Assembly: GCF_003626595.1 (NCBI RefSeq)
Contig: NZ_RBAK01000001.1
Span: 1,116,001-1,180,000 of the forward strand
From: Micromonospora endolithica
GTDB lineage: Bacteria > Actinomycetota > Actinomycetes > Mycobacteriales > Micromonosporaceae
Direction of reading: 5' to 3'
Length of the DNA: 64,000 nt
Under the pieces are notes generated by a model. The model saw only the letters and a list, made by a program, of their open reading frames with translations, made no database searches and was not told the origin of the DNA. The position numbers were made by a program, and so were the translations under genes. Of the stretch, positions 55,518 to 63,015 are shown one piece after another; position 1 is the first letter of the stretch, and each line of letters opens with the position of its first letter.

Positions 55518-55548
55518 CTGAATCGATTCAGTATCTGTATCGATTCAG
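55518..55548. promoter_or_regulatory. Twin operators upstream of LacI gene
   Basis: CTGAATCGATTCAG (55518-55531), a perfect palindrome, and CTGTATCGATTCAG (55535-55548), one base different, centres 17 bp apart on nearly the same helix face pattern. They lie 20 nt before the LacI start. This is the form expected of autogenous LacI-type operators with a central CG. Confidence 0.85.
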
Positions 55549-55603
55549 AGACTAGCGGCAGTCACGGGGACCGGTCAATACCGGACGCCCGGCGGGAAAC
55601 GCG

Positions 55604-55636
55604 GCACCCCGCCGGGCCGTGGGCCGGGCGGGGTGC
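55604..55636 (-). terminator. Terminator after PF04672 methyltransferase gene
   Basis: Arms 55604-55618 and 55622-55636 form a 15-bp GC stem with a single mismatch and a GTG loop, 12 nt beyond the methyltransferase stop on the minus strand. Confidence 0.75.
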
Positions 55637-55648
55637 GGTGGTGCGGCG

Positions 55649-56494
55649 TCAGCCCTTGCGGGCGACCGCTCCGTACATGCTGACCTCGGCCACCGAGGGA
55701 CGCGGCTCGGGGGCGCCCTCCGCCCGCCACTCGGCGACCGAGGTGATGCCCGGCTCCACCACGTCCAACCCGTCGAAGAAGCGGGTGAACTCCGCCAGGC
55801 TGCGCAGATTGATCAGGCCGTGCGGGCCGCCGCCCCTGGCCGCCGCCTTCGCCTGCGCGGCCACCTCCGGGGGCAGGTAGTCGTGGGTGGCGTGTGAGGC
55901 GGCCAGGTAGCTGCCCGCGGGCAGCGCGTCGAGCAACCGGCGGACCACCGCGTAGGGGTCGTCGTCGTCCGGCACGAAGTGCAGGATCGCCACCAGCATC
56001 AACGCGACCGGCTGCGACGGGTCGATGGTGCGCAGCAGGTCGGGGTGGCCGAGGATCTTCTCCGGCTCCCGCAGGTCGGCGTCGATGTAGGAGGTGGCGC
56101 CCTCGGCGGAACTGGTCAGCAGCGCCCGGGCGTGCGCCAACACGATCGGGTCGTTGTCGACGTAGACCACCCGCGACTCGGGCGCGATCGACTGGGCGAC
56201 CTCGTGGGTGTTGTCGGCGGTCGGGATGCCGGTGCCGATGTCGAGGAACTGCCGGATGCCCGCCTCCCGGGCCAGGTAGCCCACGGCCCGCTGGAGGAAA
56301 CGGCGGTTCTCCAGGGCGGACGTGCGGATGGTCGGGAAGGCCGCCGCCATCGCGTCGCCGGACTCCCGGTCGGCCTGGAAGTTGTCCTTGCCGCCCAGCC
56401 AGTAGTTGTAGCGCCGGGCCGGATGGGCGACCGAGGTGTCGATGCGGTCGCTGGGGTGGGCCGGACCGGTCGTCTCCGGTGCATCGGTGGTCAC
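55649..56494 (-). CDS. SAM-dependent methyltransferase, PF04672 family
   Basis: Protein of 281 aa of the actinobacterial S-adenosyl methyltransferase family PF04672. RIDTSVAHPARRYNYWLGGKD is the family opening, FLDIGTGIPTADNTHEVAQ the SAM motif and YVDNDPIVLAHARALL the next strand. LMLVAILHFVPDDDDPY and HATHDYLPPE follow. GTG at 56494 has GGAGG 5 nt upstream; GTG 56506 is the alternative. Substrate unknown. Such genes are multi-copy in actinomycetes and often beside XRE/DUF397 regulators, as here. Confidence 0.9.
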   Translation of the reverse strand: MTTDAPETTGPAHPSDRIDTSVAHPARRYNYWLGGKDNFQADRESGDAMAAAFPTIRTSALENRRFLQRAVGYLAREAGIRQFLDIGTGIPTADNTHEVAQSIAPESRVVYVDNDPIVLAHARALLTSSAEGATSYIDADLREPEKILGHPDLLRTIDPSQPVALMLVAILHFVPDDDDPYAVVRRLLDALPAGSYLAASHATHDYLPPEVAAQAKAAARGGGPHGLINLRSLAEFTRFFDGLDVVEPGITSVAEWRAEGAPEPRPSVAEVSMYGAVARKG

Positions 56495-56603
56495 AGCAGC
56501 CTCCACGGCTCTCGCGCCACCGCCGTCGGTGACGTCCGTCCACTGTCGCCGAACGCCAACATGCTAGCGCTCCGCCGCGCCGGATCGCGGCCCCCGAACC
56601 GGG

Positions 56604-57491
56604 TCACCGCGGGTAGAGGTCGTCCAGGACACGCTGGAGGATCTCCTGGGTACGCTCCGGAGGCTCGGCCTCCACGCAGAGCCGTTCCATCGCCACCGCG
56701 TAGTAGTCGAGGTCGTCGCGCTTGTCGAGGTAGAGCGCGCTGGTGAGCTGTTCGATGTAGACCACGTCGGGCAGCTCCGCGTCCCCGAAGCGCAGGATGG
56801 TGAACGCGCCGCCGGCGGCGGCGTGCCCGCCCGCGGCGAACGGGATGACCTGGAGGCGGATGTGTGGCGACTTGGTCGCCTCGATCAACGCCTGCACCTG
56901 ACCGCGCATCACCTCGGGCCCGCCAATCGGCCGGCGCAGCGCGGCCTCGTCGAGCACCACCCACAGTTGCGGCGGGTTCTCCCGGCGCAGCAGGTGCTGA
57001 CGCTGCATGCGCAGCTCGACCCGACGTTCGACCTCGCCGGGAGTGGCCCGGCCGTGACCGAGCAGCACCACCGCCCGCGCGTACTCCCGGGTCTGGAGCA
57101 GGCCCGGGACGAACTGGACCTCGTACGTGCGGACCAGGGCGGCGGCCGCCTCCAGCCCCAGGTATGCCTGGAACCAGCCGGGCAGCACGTCGCCGTACCG
57201 GTGCCACCAGCCCGGGCTGTTGGCGTCGCGGGCCAGCTTGAGTAGCGCCTCGCGCTCCTCGGGCGCGGTGACGCCGTAGAGGGTGAGCAGGTCGGCGACA
57301 TCGCGTTCCTTGAAGCCGACCCGACCCAGCTCCATCCGGCTGATCTTGGACTCCGAGGAACGGATCTCCCAGCCGGCACCCTCCCGGGTGACCCCACTGG
57401 ACTCGCGGAGCCGGCGCAGCTGGGCGCCGAGCAACATGCGCAGGACGGTCGGGCCGCTTGCCGGGGTGCCCTCGGCGGGAACCATCGTCAC
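56604..57491 (-). CDS. XRE regulator with DUF5753 domain
   Basis: Regulator of 295 aa. N-terminal helix-turn-helix (LGAQLRRLRESSGVTREGAGWEIRSSESKISRME), then DUF5753 with WFQAYLGLEAAAALVRTYE, FVPGLLQTREYARAV and IRLQVIPFAAGGHAAAGGAF. GTG at 57491 has GGAGGG 5 nt upstream; ATG at 57485 is an alternative. In Streptomyces such proteins (WhiJ-like) pair with a DUF397 protein and influence development or antibiotic formation. The DUF397 gene lies 133 nt upstream, same strand. Confidence 0.9.
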   Translation of the reverse strand: MTMVPAEGTPASGPTVLRMLLGAQLRRLRESSGVTREGAGWEIRSSESKISRMELGRVGFKERDVADLLTLYGVTAPEEREALLKLARDANSPGWWHRYGDVLPGWFQAYLGLEAAAALVRTYEVQFVPGLLQTREYARAVVLLGHGRATPGEVERRVELRMQRQHLLRRENPPQLWVVLDEAALRRPIGGPEVMRGQVQALIEATKSPHIRLQVIPFAAGGHAAAGGAFTILRFGDAELPDVVYIEQLTSALYLDKRDDLDYYAVAMERLCVEAEPPERTQEILQRVLDDLYPR

Positions 57492-57624
57492 TGCCGCCCT
57501 CCGCACGCCGGTACCCACGCTGACCGGGTCACGACGACCCGGCCGACGTGTAAGCATGCCATGGACCGTCAGTGAGGTGAATGCCTTCCGGCCGGTGAAT
57601 TGGTCCCGCGCACGGGACCGCAGG

Positions 57625-57864
57625 TCAGTCGAACAGGTGGTCGAAGTCGCCGTCGCGTGCGCCGAGGACGAAGGCCGCTATCTCGTCGACGGTGTAGATC
57701 AGCGCCGGCCCGTCCGGGTGCCGGGAGTTGCGCATCGCGATGCCGGCCCCGCCGGGCAGTTCGGCCAACTCGACGCAGTTGCCGCTCGGATTGCTCCGCC
57801 GGCTCTTCTGCCAGCGCAACGGAGGCAGCTGGTGGGTGGGTACGCCGTTCGGTGGCTGCTGCAT
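57625..57864 (-). CDS. DUF397 domain protein
   Basis: Protein of 79 aa. LRWQKSRRSNPSGNCVELAELPGG, then IAMRNSRHPDGPALIYT and IAAFVLGARDGDFDHL are all DUF397 hallmarks. These small proteins pair with XRE/DUF5753 regulators and are suspected to switch their DNA binding. ATG at 57864 is chosen because it suits the family length; the longer upstream form has no support. Upstream, same strand as the XRE gene. Confidence 0.9.
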   Translation of the reverse strand: MQQPPNGVPTHQLPPLRWQKSRRSNPSGNCVELAELPGGAGIAMRNSRHPDGPALIYTVDEIAAFVLGARDGDFDHLFD

Positions 57865-58133
57865 GAGCGTCTTTCTCTTCGAGCACCCGCCGATGCCCCG
57901 GGGCCGCGGCTGGTGCCGGCGCGTCCGGGGTACGCATCGATGAAGCGCTTCCTGCACGTGCATCTGCTATTGCATCTGCATCGGACAGGGAGCATGATAA
58001 CGCACGTGCGCGGTACCCATCCGTTCACTTTGAGTTACCTGAACCTGGCCTGCCACCAGGCAAAACACCGTTCGGCGCGGGGGCGTCGGCGGCCCCGGCG
58101 AGAACCGGGGACACCAGCTGACGGGAGGGGCTC

Positions 58134-58781
58134 GTGCCGGATCCGATGACCATCGCGTCCGGGATCTGTGCCGCGGGAGCCCTCGTCTCGACCTGGCAGC
58201 TACGTCGTCGCGCGGTCCGCGCCGAGACCGAGATCGGCCTGCTCCAGGCCGAGCTGGCCGCCGAGCGGCACGCCGCCAGCCACGACCCGCTCACCGGCCT
58301 GCCCAACCGCCGCGCCTTCTACCGCCTGGCGGCCACCCTGCTCGCCGACGCGGCCGACCGGCCGCTGATCGCGGTGGTGCTGGACCTCGACGACTTCAAG
58401 CAGATCAACGATCGCTACGGACACGCCGCCGGGGACCAGGTGCTGATCAGCGTGGCGGAACGGCTGGCCGCCTTCGCCGGGGACAACCTGGTGGCCCGGC
58501 TCGGCGGCGACGAGTTCGCCGGCCTGCTCACCAGCCCGACGGTCGACGGCCGGTGGTTGGAGCACGCCAGCCGCCGGCTCTGCGACACCCTCGCCGCGCC
58601 GATCCCGCTGGGCGGGTTCAGCCTCCGGGTGACCGCCTCGGTCGGCCTGGCGCCGGTGACCTGCCCGGGTCAGCTCACCGAGGCGCTCGACCGGGCGGAC
58701 GCGGCCATGTACCGGGTCAAGAGCCTCGGGCCGGCGCGGTCCCGCCGGCAACTGGTCGACAGCTCCCCGCTGGTCGACTGA
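58134..58781 (+). CDS. GGDEF domain diguanylate cyclase
   Basis: Protein of 215 aa. A short N-terminal hydrophobic segment (about 7-24) and a linker coil (AETEIGLLQAELAAERHAA) precede a GGDEF domain with HDPLTGLPNRRAFYRL, VLDLDDFKQINDRYGH and an intact GGDEF (124-128). No RxxD inhibitory site before GGDEF is seen, so product feedback is unlikely. It should make c-di-GMP, which controls development in actinomycetes. GTG start with GGGAGGGG upstream. Confidence 0.9.
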   Translation: MPDPMTIASGICAAGALVSTWQLRRRAVRAETEIGLLQAELAAERHAASHDPLTGLPNRRAFYRLAATLLADAADRPLIAVVLDLDDFKQINDRYGHAAGDQVLISVAERLAAFAGDNLVARLGGDEFAGLLTSPTVDGRWLEHASRRLCDTLAAPIPLGGFSLRVTASVGLAPVTCPGQLTEALDRADAAMYRVKSLGPARSRRQLVDSSPLVD

Positions 58782-58794
58782 CCGGCGGGGAGCT
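58761..58794. terminator. Convergent hairpin around GGDEF stop
   Basis: AGCTCCCCGC (58761-58770) and its complement (58785-58794) flank the TGA of the GGDEF gene with a 14-nt loop. It would stop transcription of the GGDEF gene, and of the convergent PemK-like gene. Confidence 0.55.
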
Positions 58795-58819
58795 CACCGT
58801 CCGACCGGGACGGTACGGC

Positions 58820-59302
58820 TCAGCGCCAGCCGTAGCCGGCGCGCAGCGCCCGCCCCACCTTGTCGAACCGGGCCCGGTCGAGCACCGCGCCCTCCCGCCG
58901 GATGCTGTCCTCGCGCATCGTCAGCACCCGGTCCAGGCGTACCCAGCTGGGCCGGCTGTCCCGGTCCCACGATCCGGGCCCCAGGGCGAGCCAGTGCCGC
59001 TGGCCGTCCCGCTCGTCCTGGCTGGACAGCATCAACCCGAACAGGGTGCGGCTGTGCCGGCCGACCACCAGCACCGGCCGGTCCTTGCCCTGGCGCGGGT
59101 CGTCCTCGTAGGGCACCCAGGTCCAGACGACCTCACCGGGGTCCGCCTGCCCGTCCGGTTCCGGCGCGTACGTCAGCTCGCGCCGTTGCAGCCCGGCGAC
59201 CTGGCGGCGCCGGGCGACCTGGGCCGGGGTGGGCCCGGTGCGCCGGGGCCGGGGGACGACCCCGCCGAGCCGTGCCGCCACGTTCCTCAGAAGACCTGCC
59301 AC
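58820..59302 (-). CDS. PemK/MazF-like protein without adjacent antitoxin
   Basis: Protein of 160 aa. About 55 residues of basic N-terminal extension precede a PemK-like barrel: PGEVVWTWVPYEDDPRQGKDRPVLVVG, then LMLSSQDERDG, and WVRLDRVLTMREDSIRREGAVL. PemK/MazF toxins cut mRNA, but solitary long forms such as this are of unknown activity. GTG at 59302 chosen; weak ribosome signal. No antitoxin gene next to it: upstream is a divergent NUDIX gene, downstream a convergent GGDEF gene. Confidence 0.8.
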   Translation of the reverse strand: MAGLLRNVAARLGGVVPRPRRTGPTPAQVARRRQVAGLQRRELTYAPEPDGQADPGEVVWTWVPYEDDPRQGKDRPVLVVGRHSRTLFGLMLSSQDERDGQRHWLALGPGSWDRDSRPSWVRLDRVLTMREDSIRREGAVLDRARFDKVGRALRAGYGWR

Positions 59303-59344
59303 GCCGGGCAGCCTATCCGGCGTCCGGCGGGCATGATCGGCGGT

Positions 59345-59863
59345 ATGACACCCGCCCTGCCGGACGACTTCCCGGTCATCGAGCGCCGCGCGGTACGGGT
59401 GGTGGTGCTCGACACCGACGACCGGGTGCTGCTCCTGCACACCCGGGACCCGGAGCACCCCCGGCTGGGCACCTGGTGGGAGCTGCCCGGCGGTGGCATG
59501 GACCCGGGCGAGACCTGTCTCGACACGGCGCTGCGGGAACTGCGCGAGGAAACCGGGATCGTGGCCCGGCCGGAGCAGGTGGGGCCGCCGACGTGGCGAC
59601 GGCGGGCGAGCTTCGTGCACCGGCGGACCCGCCACCACCAGGACGAGGTGGTGGTCACGGTGCGGCTGGCCGGTCCGGGCCCGGAGGTGGACGAGGCGCA
59701 CCGGCTGGCGTACGAGCAGGAGGACTACTTCGGCTTCCGCTGGTGGCCGCTCGCGGCGATCGTGCCCGGCCCGGAGCGGTTCTATCCCGGTCGCCTGCCG
59801 GAACTGCTGCCCGCGCTGCTGGCCGGGGAACCGGTCGACGAACCGTTCGAACTGTGGTCGTGA
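59345..59863 (+). CDS. NUDIX hydrolase
   Basis: Protein of 172 aa. The NUDIX box reads GGMDPGET, six residues, then ALRELREETGI, the GX5EX7REUXEEXGU pattern. Hydrolyses nucleoside diphosphates linked to some moiety; substrate unknown. The C-terminal FGFRWWPLAAIVPGPERFYPG is usual for the group. ATG at 59345. Divergent from the PemK-like gene, and 31 nt upstream of the serpin-like gene, which may be co-transcribed. Confidence 0.9.
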   Translation: MTPALPDDFPVIERRAVRVVVLDTDDRVLLLHTRDPEHPRLGTWWELPGGGMDPGETCLDTALRELREETGIVARPEQVGPPTWRRRASFVHRRTRHHQDEVVVTVRLAGPGPEVDEAHRLAYEQEDYFGFRWWPLAAIVPGPERFYPGRLPELLPALLAGEPVDEPFELWS

Positions 59864-59894
59864 CGCGCGGCGCGGCAGCGGGCACAGTGGGGCG

Positions 59895-61142
59895 ATGACC
59901 GATCTCCGCTCCCCCGTAGCCCGGTACGCGTCCCGCCTGCACGCCGTCCTCGGCGACCGGCACCACGTCGCCTCCCCGCTCGGCGCCTGGCTGCTGTTGG
60001 CCCTGAGCGCTCCGGCGGCCACCGACCGGTCGCGCGACGACCTCGCCACGGTGCTCGGCATGGACGCCTCGGCCGCCGCCGACGCCGCCCGGGCGCTGCT
60101 GGACCGGCCGCACCCGCTGGTCGGCGCGGCGAGCGGCGTCTGGCACGGGACCGGGTGCGACGCCGGCCGGCTCGACGCGTGGCGGGCGACCCTGCCGGCC
60201 GGCACCGCCGTCGGTCCGCTGCCCGAGCCGGCCGAGTTGGACGCGTGGGCGCGGGAGCACAGCCTGGGCCTGATCGAGGAGTTCCCGATCCGGGTCGGGC
60301 CGGACCTGGTGCTGCTGCTGGCCAGCGCGCTGGCCACCCGGATCTCCTGGGCCGACCCGTTCGAGGTCGACGACGCGGCCGCGCTGGGCGCGGGCAGCCC
60401 GTGGGCCGGGCGTCTCGCCCGGGTGCTGCGTACGCCGCAGCGCGGGCACCACTGCTGGATCGCCAGCACACCGCGGGCCGGCGAGGTGATCGTGCACGCC
60501 GCGCCCGCCCGGCCGGCGGACGACGGCGCCGGACTCCTGGTGGTGTCGGTGGCCGCGCACCCGGACGTGCCGGCCGTGGACGTCCTGGCCGCCGCCCACG
60601 ACATCGCCCTCCGGGCCGCCGACGCGCCGGACGGGCACCGCCCGGGATCGCTGTACGACCTGCCGCTCGGCGTCACTCCCCTGTGGACGTTGCGGGAGGA
60701 GGTCGTGCACACGAACGCTCCGGGCGGGCGCGACGAGCGGCTGGCGGCGGTGCTGCCGGCCTGGTCCGCCCGGGACACGCACGACCTGGCCACGGCGGAG
60801 CTGGGCTTCCCGGCCGCCGCCGAGGGTCTGGCCGACCTGCTCGGCGGGGGCCGGTTCGAGGTCGAGGTGAAGCAGGCGACCGCCGCCCGTTTCGGCCGGC
60901 ACGGCTTCGAGGCAGCGGCCGTCACCGGCTTCGCGATGCGCACCAGCCTGCCCCCGGAGGGCGTGGTACGCGTCGCCGAGTTGCGCTTCGGCCACCCGTA
61001 CGCGGCGGTCGCGGTGGCCACCGACCAGCCGTCCGACGCCCCGGCCGGCCCCTGGCACGGCGTCCCGGTCTTCTCGGCGTGGGTGGCCGAGCCGCAGGAG
61101 CTGACCGAGGCGGACCTGGCGGACCCGCCGACCGAGTGGTGA
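59895..61142 (+). CDS. Serpin-like protein
   Basis: Protein of 415 aa without signal peptide. Three parts line up with serpins: SPLGAWLLLALSAPAAT (27-43) with the SPxSI/ALA stretch; LLLASALATRISWADPFE (140-157) with the N-A-xx-F-K-G-x-W-xx-PF strand; and VKQATAARFGRHGFEAAAVT (325-344) with the hinge before the reactive loop, including small Ala residues. FGHPYAAVAV at 365 then fits the strand after the loop, about 28 residues later as in true serpins. Overall identity looks low. Inhibition of a protease is possible because the hinge keeps small residues. ATG at 59895. Confidence 0.7.
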   Translation: MTDLRSPVARYASRLHAVLGDRHHVASPLGAWLLLALSAPAATDRSRDDLATVLGMDASAAADAARALLDRPHPLVGAASGVWHGTGCDAGRLDAWRATLPAGTAVGPLPEPAELDAWAREHSLGLIEEFPIRVGPDLVLLLASALATRISWADPFEVDDAAALGAGSPWAGRLARVLRTPQRGHHCWIASTPRAGEVIVHAAPARPADDGAGLLVVSVAAHPDVPAVDVLAAAHDIALRAADAPDGHRPGSLYDLPLGVTPLWTLREEVVHTNAPGGRDERLAAVLPAWSARDTHDLATAELGFPAAAEGLADLLGGGRFEVEVKQATAARFGRHGFEAAAVTGFAMRTSLPPEGVVRVAELRFGHPYAAVAVATDQPSDAPAGPWHGVPVFSAWVAEPQELTEADLADPPTEW

Positions 61143-61148
61143 GCCGGG

Positions 61149-61559
61149 TCAGTCCTCGTACGGGGGCCGGGGTATCGGCTGGGTCATGCCGTCGAAGTCC
61201 CGGGGCAGCTGGGCCACCATCTCCCGGAACTCCTCGACGGTGACCGCCTCGCGGAGGGTGACGAGGACGGCCGCCGCGCCCACCCGGGCGGTCTCGTCGT
61301 CGACCCCCGCCCGCTCCCCCACCCGGCGCAGGAACTCCGTCGGTCCGCCGGCACCGGCCGGGCCGTCCAGGGCACCCGGACCCGGCTCGGCGAGGTAGGC
61401 ACCGGTCTCGTCGGGCAGGTCTCCGGCCAGGTCGGCGACGTCACCGCCGGTCATCCGGTCGACCATGGTCTGCAACACGGCCCGGGAGACGACGGCCGCC
61501 TGCGCGGTCGGCAACCCGGAGCGGCGGGACACCGCGTCGACGAAAAGGGGAAACCGCAC
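61149..61559 (-). CDS. DUF2267 domain protein
   Basis: Protein of 136 aa: SRRSGLPTAQAAVVSRAVLQTMVDRMTGG, then ADLAGDLPDE, and EFREMVAQLPRDFDGM. The helical domain of unknown function is common in actinomycetes, often near stress genes. GTG start with GGAGGG. Convergent with the serpin-like gene, 6 nt apart. Confidence 0.85.
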   Translation of the reverse strand: MRFPLFVDAVSRRSGLPTAQAAVVSRAVLQTMVDRMTGGDVADLAGDLPDETGAYLAEPGPGALDGPAGAGGPTEFLRRVGERAGVDDETARVGAAAVLVTLREAVTVEEFREMVAQLPRDFDGMTQPIPRPPYED

Positions 61560-61676
61560 GTCACCCTCCAGTGGTCACCGGTGCCGCGCTTACCCAGGCC
61601 GGGTGCCGGCAAACGGCGACCGGCCGGCGGAGCGGTCCGCTCCGCCGGCCGGCCCCCCGGCGCTCCGACCGGGTGG

Positions 61677-61982
61677 TCAGCCGCCGGCCAGCGCGGCGGC
61701 CACGGAGCGCACCTGCTCGTAGCCGGTGGCCATGAGGAAGGTCGGCGCCCGGCCGTGGCTCTTCATCCCGACCGCGTGGTATCCCGGCTCCGGGTGGGTC
61801 AGCTCGGGCACGCCGTGCGGGGGCACGGTGCCGCAGGAGTGCTCGTTGGGGTCGATCAGCGGCGCCAGCGCACGGGTGGCGCCCAGCACCGGGTCCAGGT
61901 CCAGTCGCAGCTCGGCCGGTTGGGCGGCGGCGGCGAGACCGACCGGGCCGGCGCCGGTCACCACGACCGGAAGGTGTTCCAT
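61677..61982 (-). pseudogene. Internally deleted arsenic-operon flavoprotein
   Basis: In-frame remnant of 101 aa. It begins MEHLPVVVTGAGPVGLAAAA, the dinucleotide-binding start of the NAD(P)/FAD oxidoreductases found in actinobacterial ars operons, then jumps to a C-terminal part: LDPNEHSCG-like, VPPHGVPELTHPEPGYHAVGM, YEQVRSVAAALAGG. The full protein should be several hundred residues, so its middle has been lost. FAD and NADPH domains cannot be complete, hence probably non-functional. It lies downstream of the ArsN1-like gene on the same strand. Confidence 0.75.
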
Positions 61983-62014
61983 CGGTGTCTTCTCGTCGGG
62001 TTGGCAGGTACGGG

Positions 62015-62512
62015 TCAGTCGACGACGGTGCTGCGGCGTTCCAGCAGGACGACGTCCCGCCAGCCGCCGTGATGGCGGCCGACCCGCTCCCGTACGCCGA
62101 CGGCGCGGAAGCCGGCGCGGCGGTGCAGCGCCAGGCTGGCGGTGTTCTCCGGGAAGACGCCGGACTGGATGGTCCAGATGCCGGCGGCCTCGGTGGTGGC
62201 GACCAGTTCGGCCAGCAGCAGCCGGGCGATCCCCTGGCCGCGTGCGGCCGGGTCGACGTAGACGGAGTGCTCGACCACCCCGGCGTACACCGGGCGGGTC
62301 GAGGTGGGCGAGACGGCGATCCAGCCGCGCACCGTGCCGGCGCCGTCCACGGCGACGAACCGGTGCTCGGGCAGCCGGGCGGCGTCGAAGGCGGCCCAGG
62401 TGGGCGCGGTGGTCTCGAAGCTGGCATGGCCGTCGTCCAGGCCGGTCTGGTAGATCGCCAGCACCCGGTCGGCGTCGGTGGGACGCATCGCCCGCAGGGA
62501 GATGTCGGCCAT
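62015..62512 (-). CDS. GNAT acetyltransferase, ArsN1-like
   Basis: N-acetyltransferase of 165 aa. AMRPTDADRVLAIYQTGLDD at the start, VYVDPAARGQGIARLLLAEL as the acetyl-CoA site (Q/RxxGxG/A) and FPENTASLALHRRAGFRAVGV near the end. It resembles the phosphinothricin-acetyltransferase group and most closely ArsN1 types encoded in ars operons, which acetylate the antibiotic arsinothricin. The only intact gene of the damaged ars island. ATG with GGAG upstream. Divergent from the arsR remnant by 95 bp. Confidence 0.82.
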   Translation of the reverse strand: MADISLRAMRPTDADRVLAIYQTGLDDGHASFETTAPTWAAFDAARLPEHRFVAVDGAGTVRGWIAVSPTSTRPVYAGVVEHSVYVDPAARGQGIARLLLAELVATTEAAGIWTIQSGVFPENTASLALHRRAGFRAVGVRERVGRHHGGWRDVVLLERRSTVVD

Positions 62513-62580
62513 CGGTGCTCCGTTCTGCTCGGGCGGCGGGTGCGCCACTGTCTCGATGTCTCTCTAAGCAGACTTCCACG

Positions 62581-62607
62581 TTGATTCGACAAGTGCCACC
62601 TAGGCAC
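62581..62607. promoter_or_regulatory. Candidate ars operator
   Basis: TTGATTCGACAA (62581-62592, TTG-N6-CAA) followed by GTGCC-ACCTA-GGCAC (62593-62607) ends exactly at the arsR ATG, in the divergent gap of 95 bp between the arsR remnant and the ArsN1-like gene. This is where ArsR would bind. As arsR is broken, the ArsN1-like gene may be unregulated. Confidence 0.45.
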
Positions 62608-62857
62608 ATGTCGAAACAATCGTCGCCACTGTCGCTGGTCGACCTCACCGCGGACACCCCCTTGCTGTGCGCCGCTCGTCCGGCAACGCGTGCCGGCCGA
62701 GACGGTCGCCGTGCTCGCCCCCGCCTTCAAGGCCCTCGGCGACCCGGTCCGGCTCCGGCTGATGTCGATGATCGCTTCCGCCGAGGGCGGTGAGGCGTGC
62801 GTCTGCGACCTCACGCCGGCCTTCGGCCTGACCGGGCCGACCATCTCGCACCACCTT
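62608..62857 (+). pseudogene. arsR: arsR remnant (frameshifted, 3-prime end lost)
   Basis: Recognisable ArsR-family repressor start, MSKQSSPLSLVDLTADTP, then a frame change near 62659-62663, by a C-run, after which the other frame continues CAPLVRQRVPAETVAVLAP, FKALGDPVRLRLMSMIA, GGEACVCDLTPAFGLTGPTISHH. That contains the arsenic-binding CVCDL and helix-turn-helix parts. The protein then stops being ArsR at the junction with arsC. A GTG at 62690 could still start the second part, giving a truncated protein without its C-terminal dimer helix. Confidence 0.85.
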
Positions 62858-63014
62858 CGGCGACCCCTGCCCGGTGTTCCCCGGCAAGCGGTACGAGGAC
62901 TGGAAGCTGACCGACCCGGCGGGCAAGGGCGTGGCGGTACGCCCGATCCGGGACGAGCTCCGGGCCCGGGTGGAGAAGCTGCTCGGTGAGTTGACGCCGG
63001 CGGGCGATCGCTGA
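62856..63014 (+). pseudogene. arsC: arsC 3-prime fragment (arsenate reductase C-terminus)
   Basis: In a frame different from arsR, 52 codons read FGDPCPVFPGKRYEDWKLTDP and go on AGKGVAVRPIRDELRARVEKLLGEL, the C-terminal end of thioredoxin-type arsenate reductases. The N-terminal CxxNxxRS phosphatase loop is absent. The junction with arsR is at about 62855, so one deletion removed arsR's end, any genes between and most of arsC. Non-functional. Confidence 0.88.
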
Positions 63015-63015
63015 G

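Noticed and set aside
58820..59302. Toxin-antitoxin operon
   Set aside because: No antitoxin-like short gene lies next to the PemK-like gene; neighbours are convergent GGDEF and divergent NUDIX.
61677..63014. Functional arsenic-resistance operon
   Set aside because: arsR is frameshifted and truncated, arsC lacks its active site, the flavoprotein is internally deleted and no arsenite pump is present.
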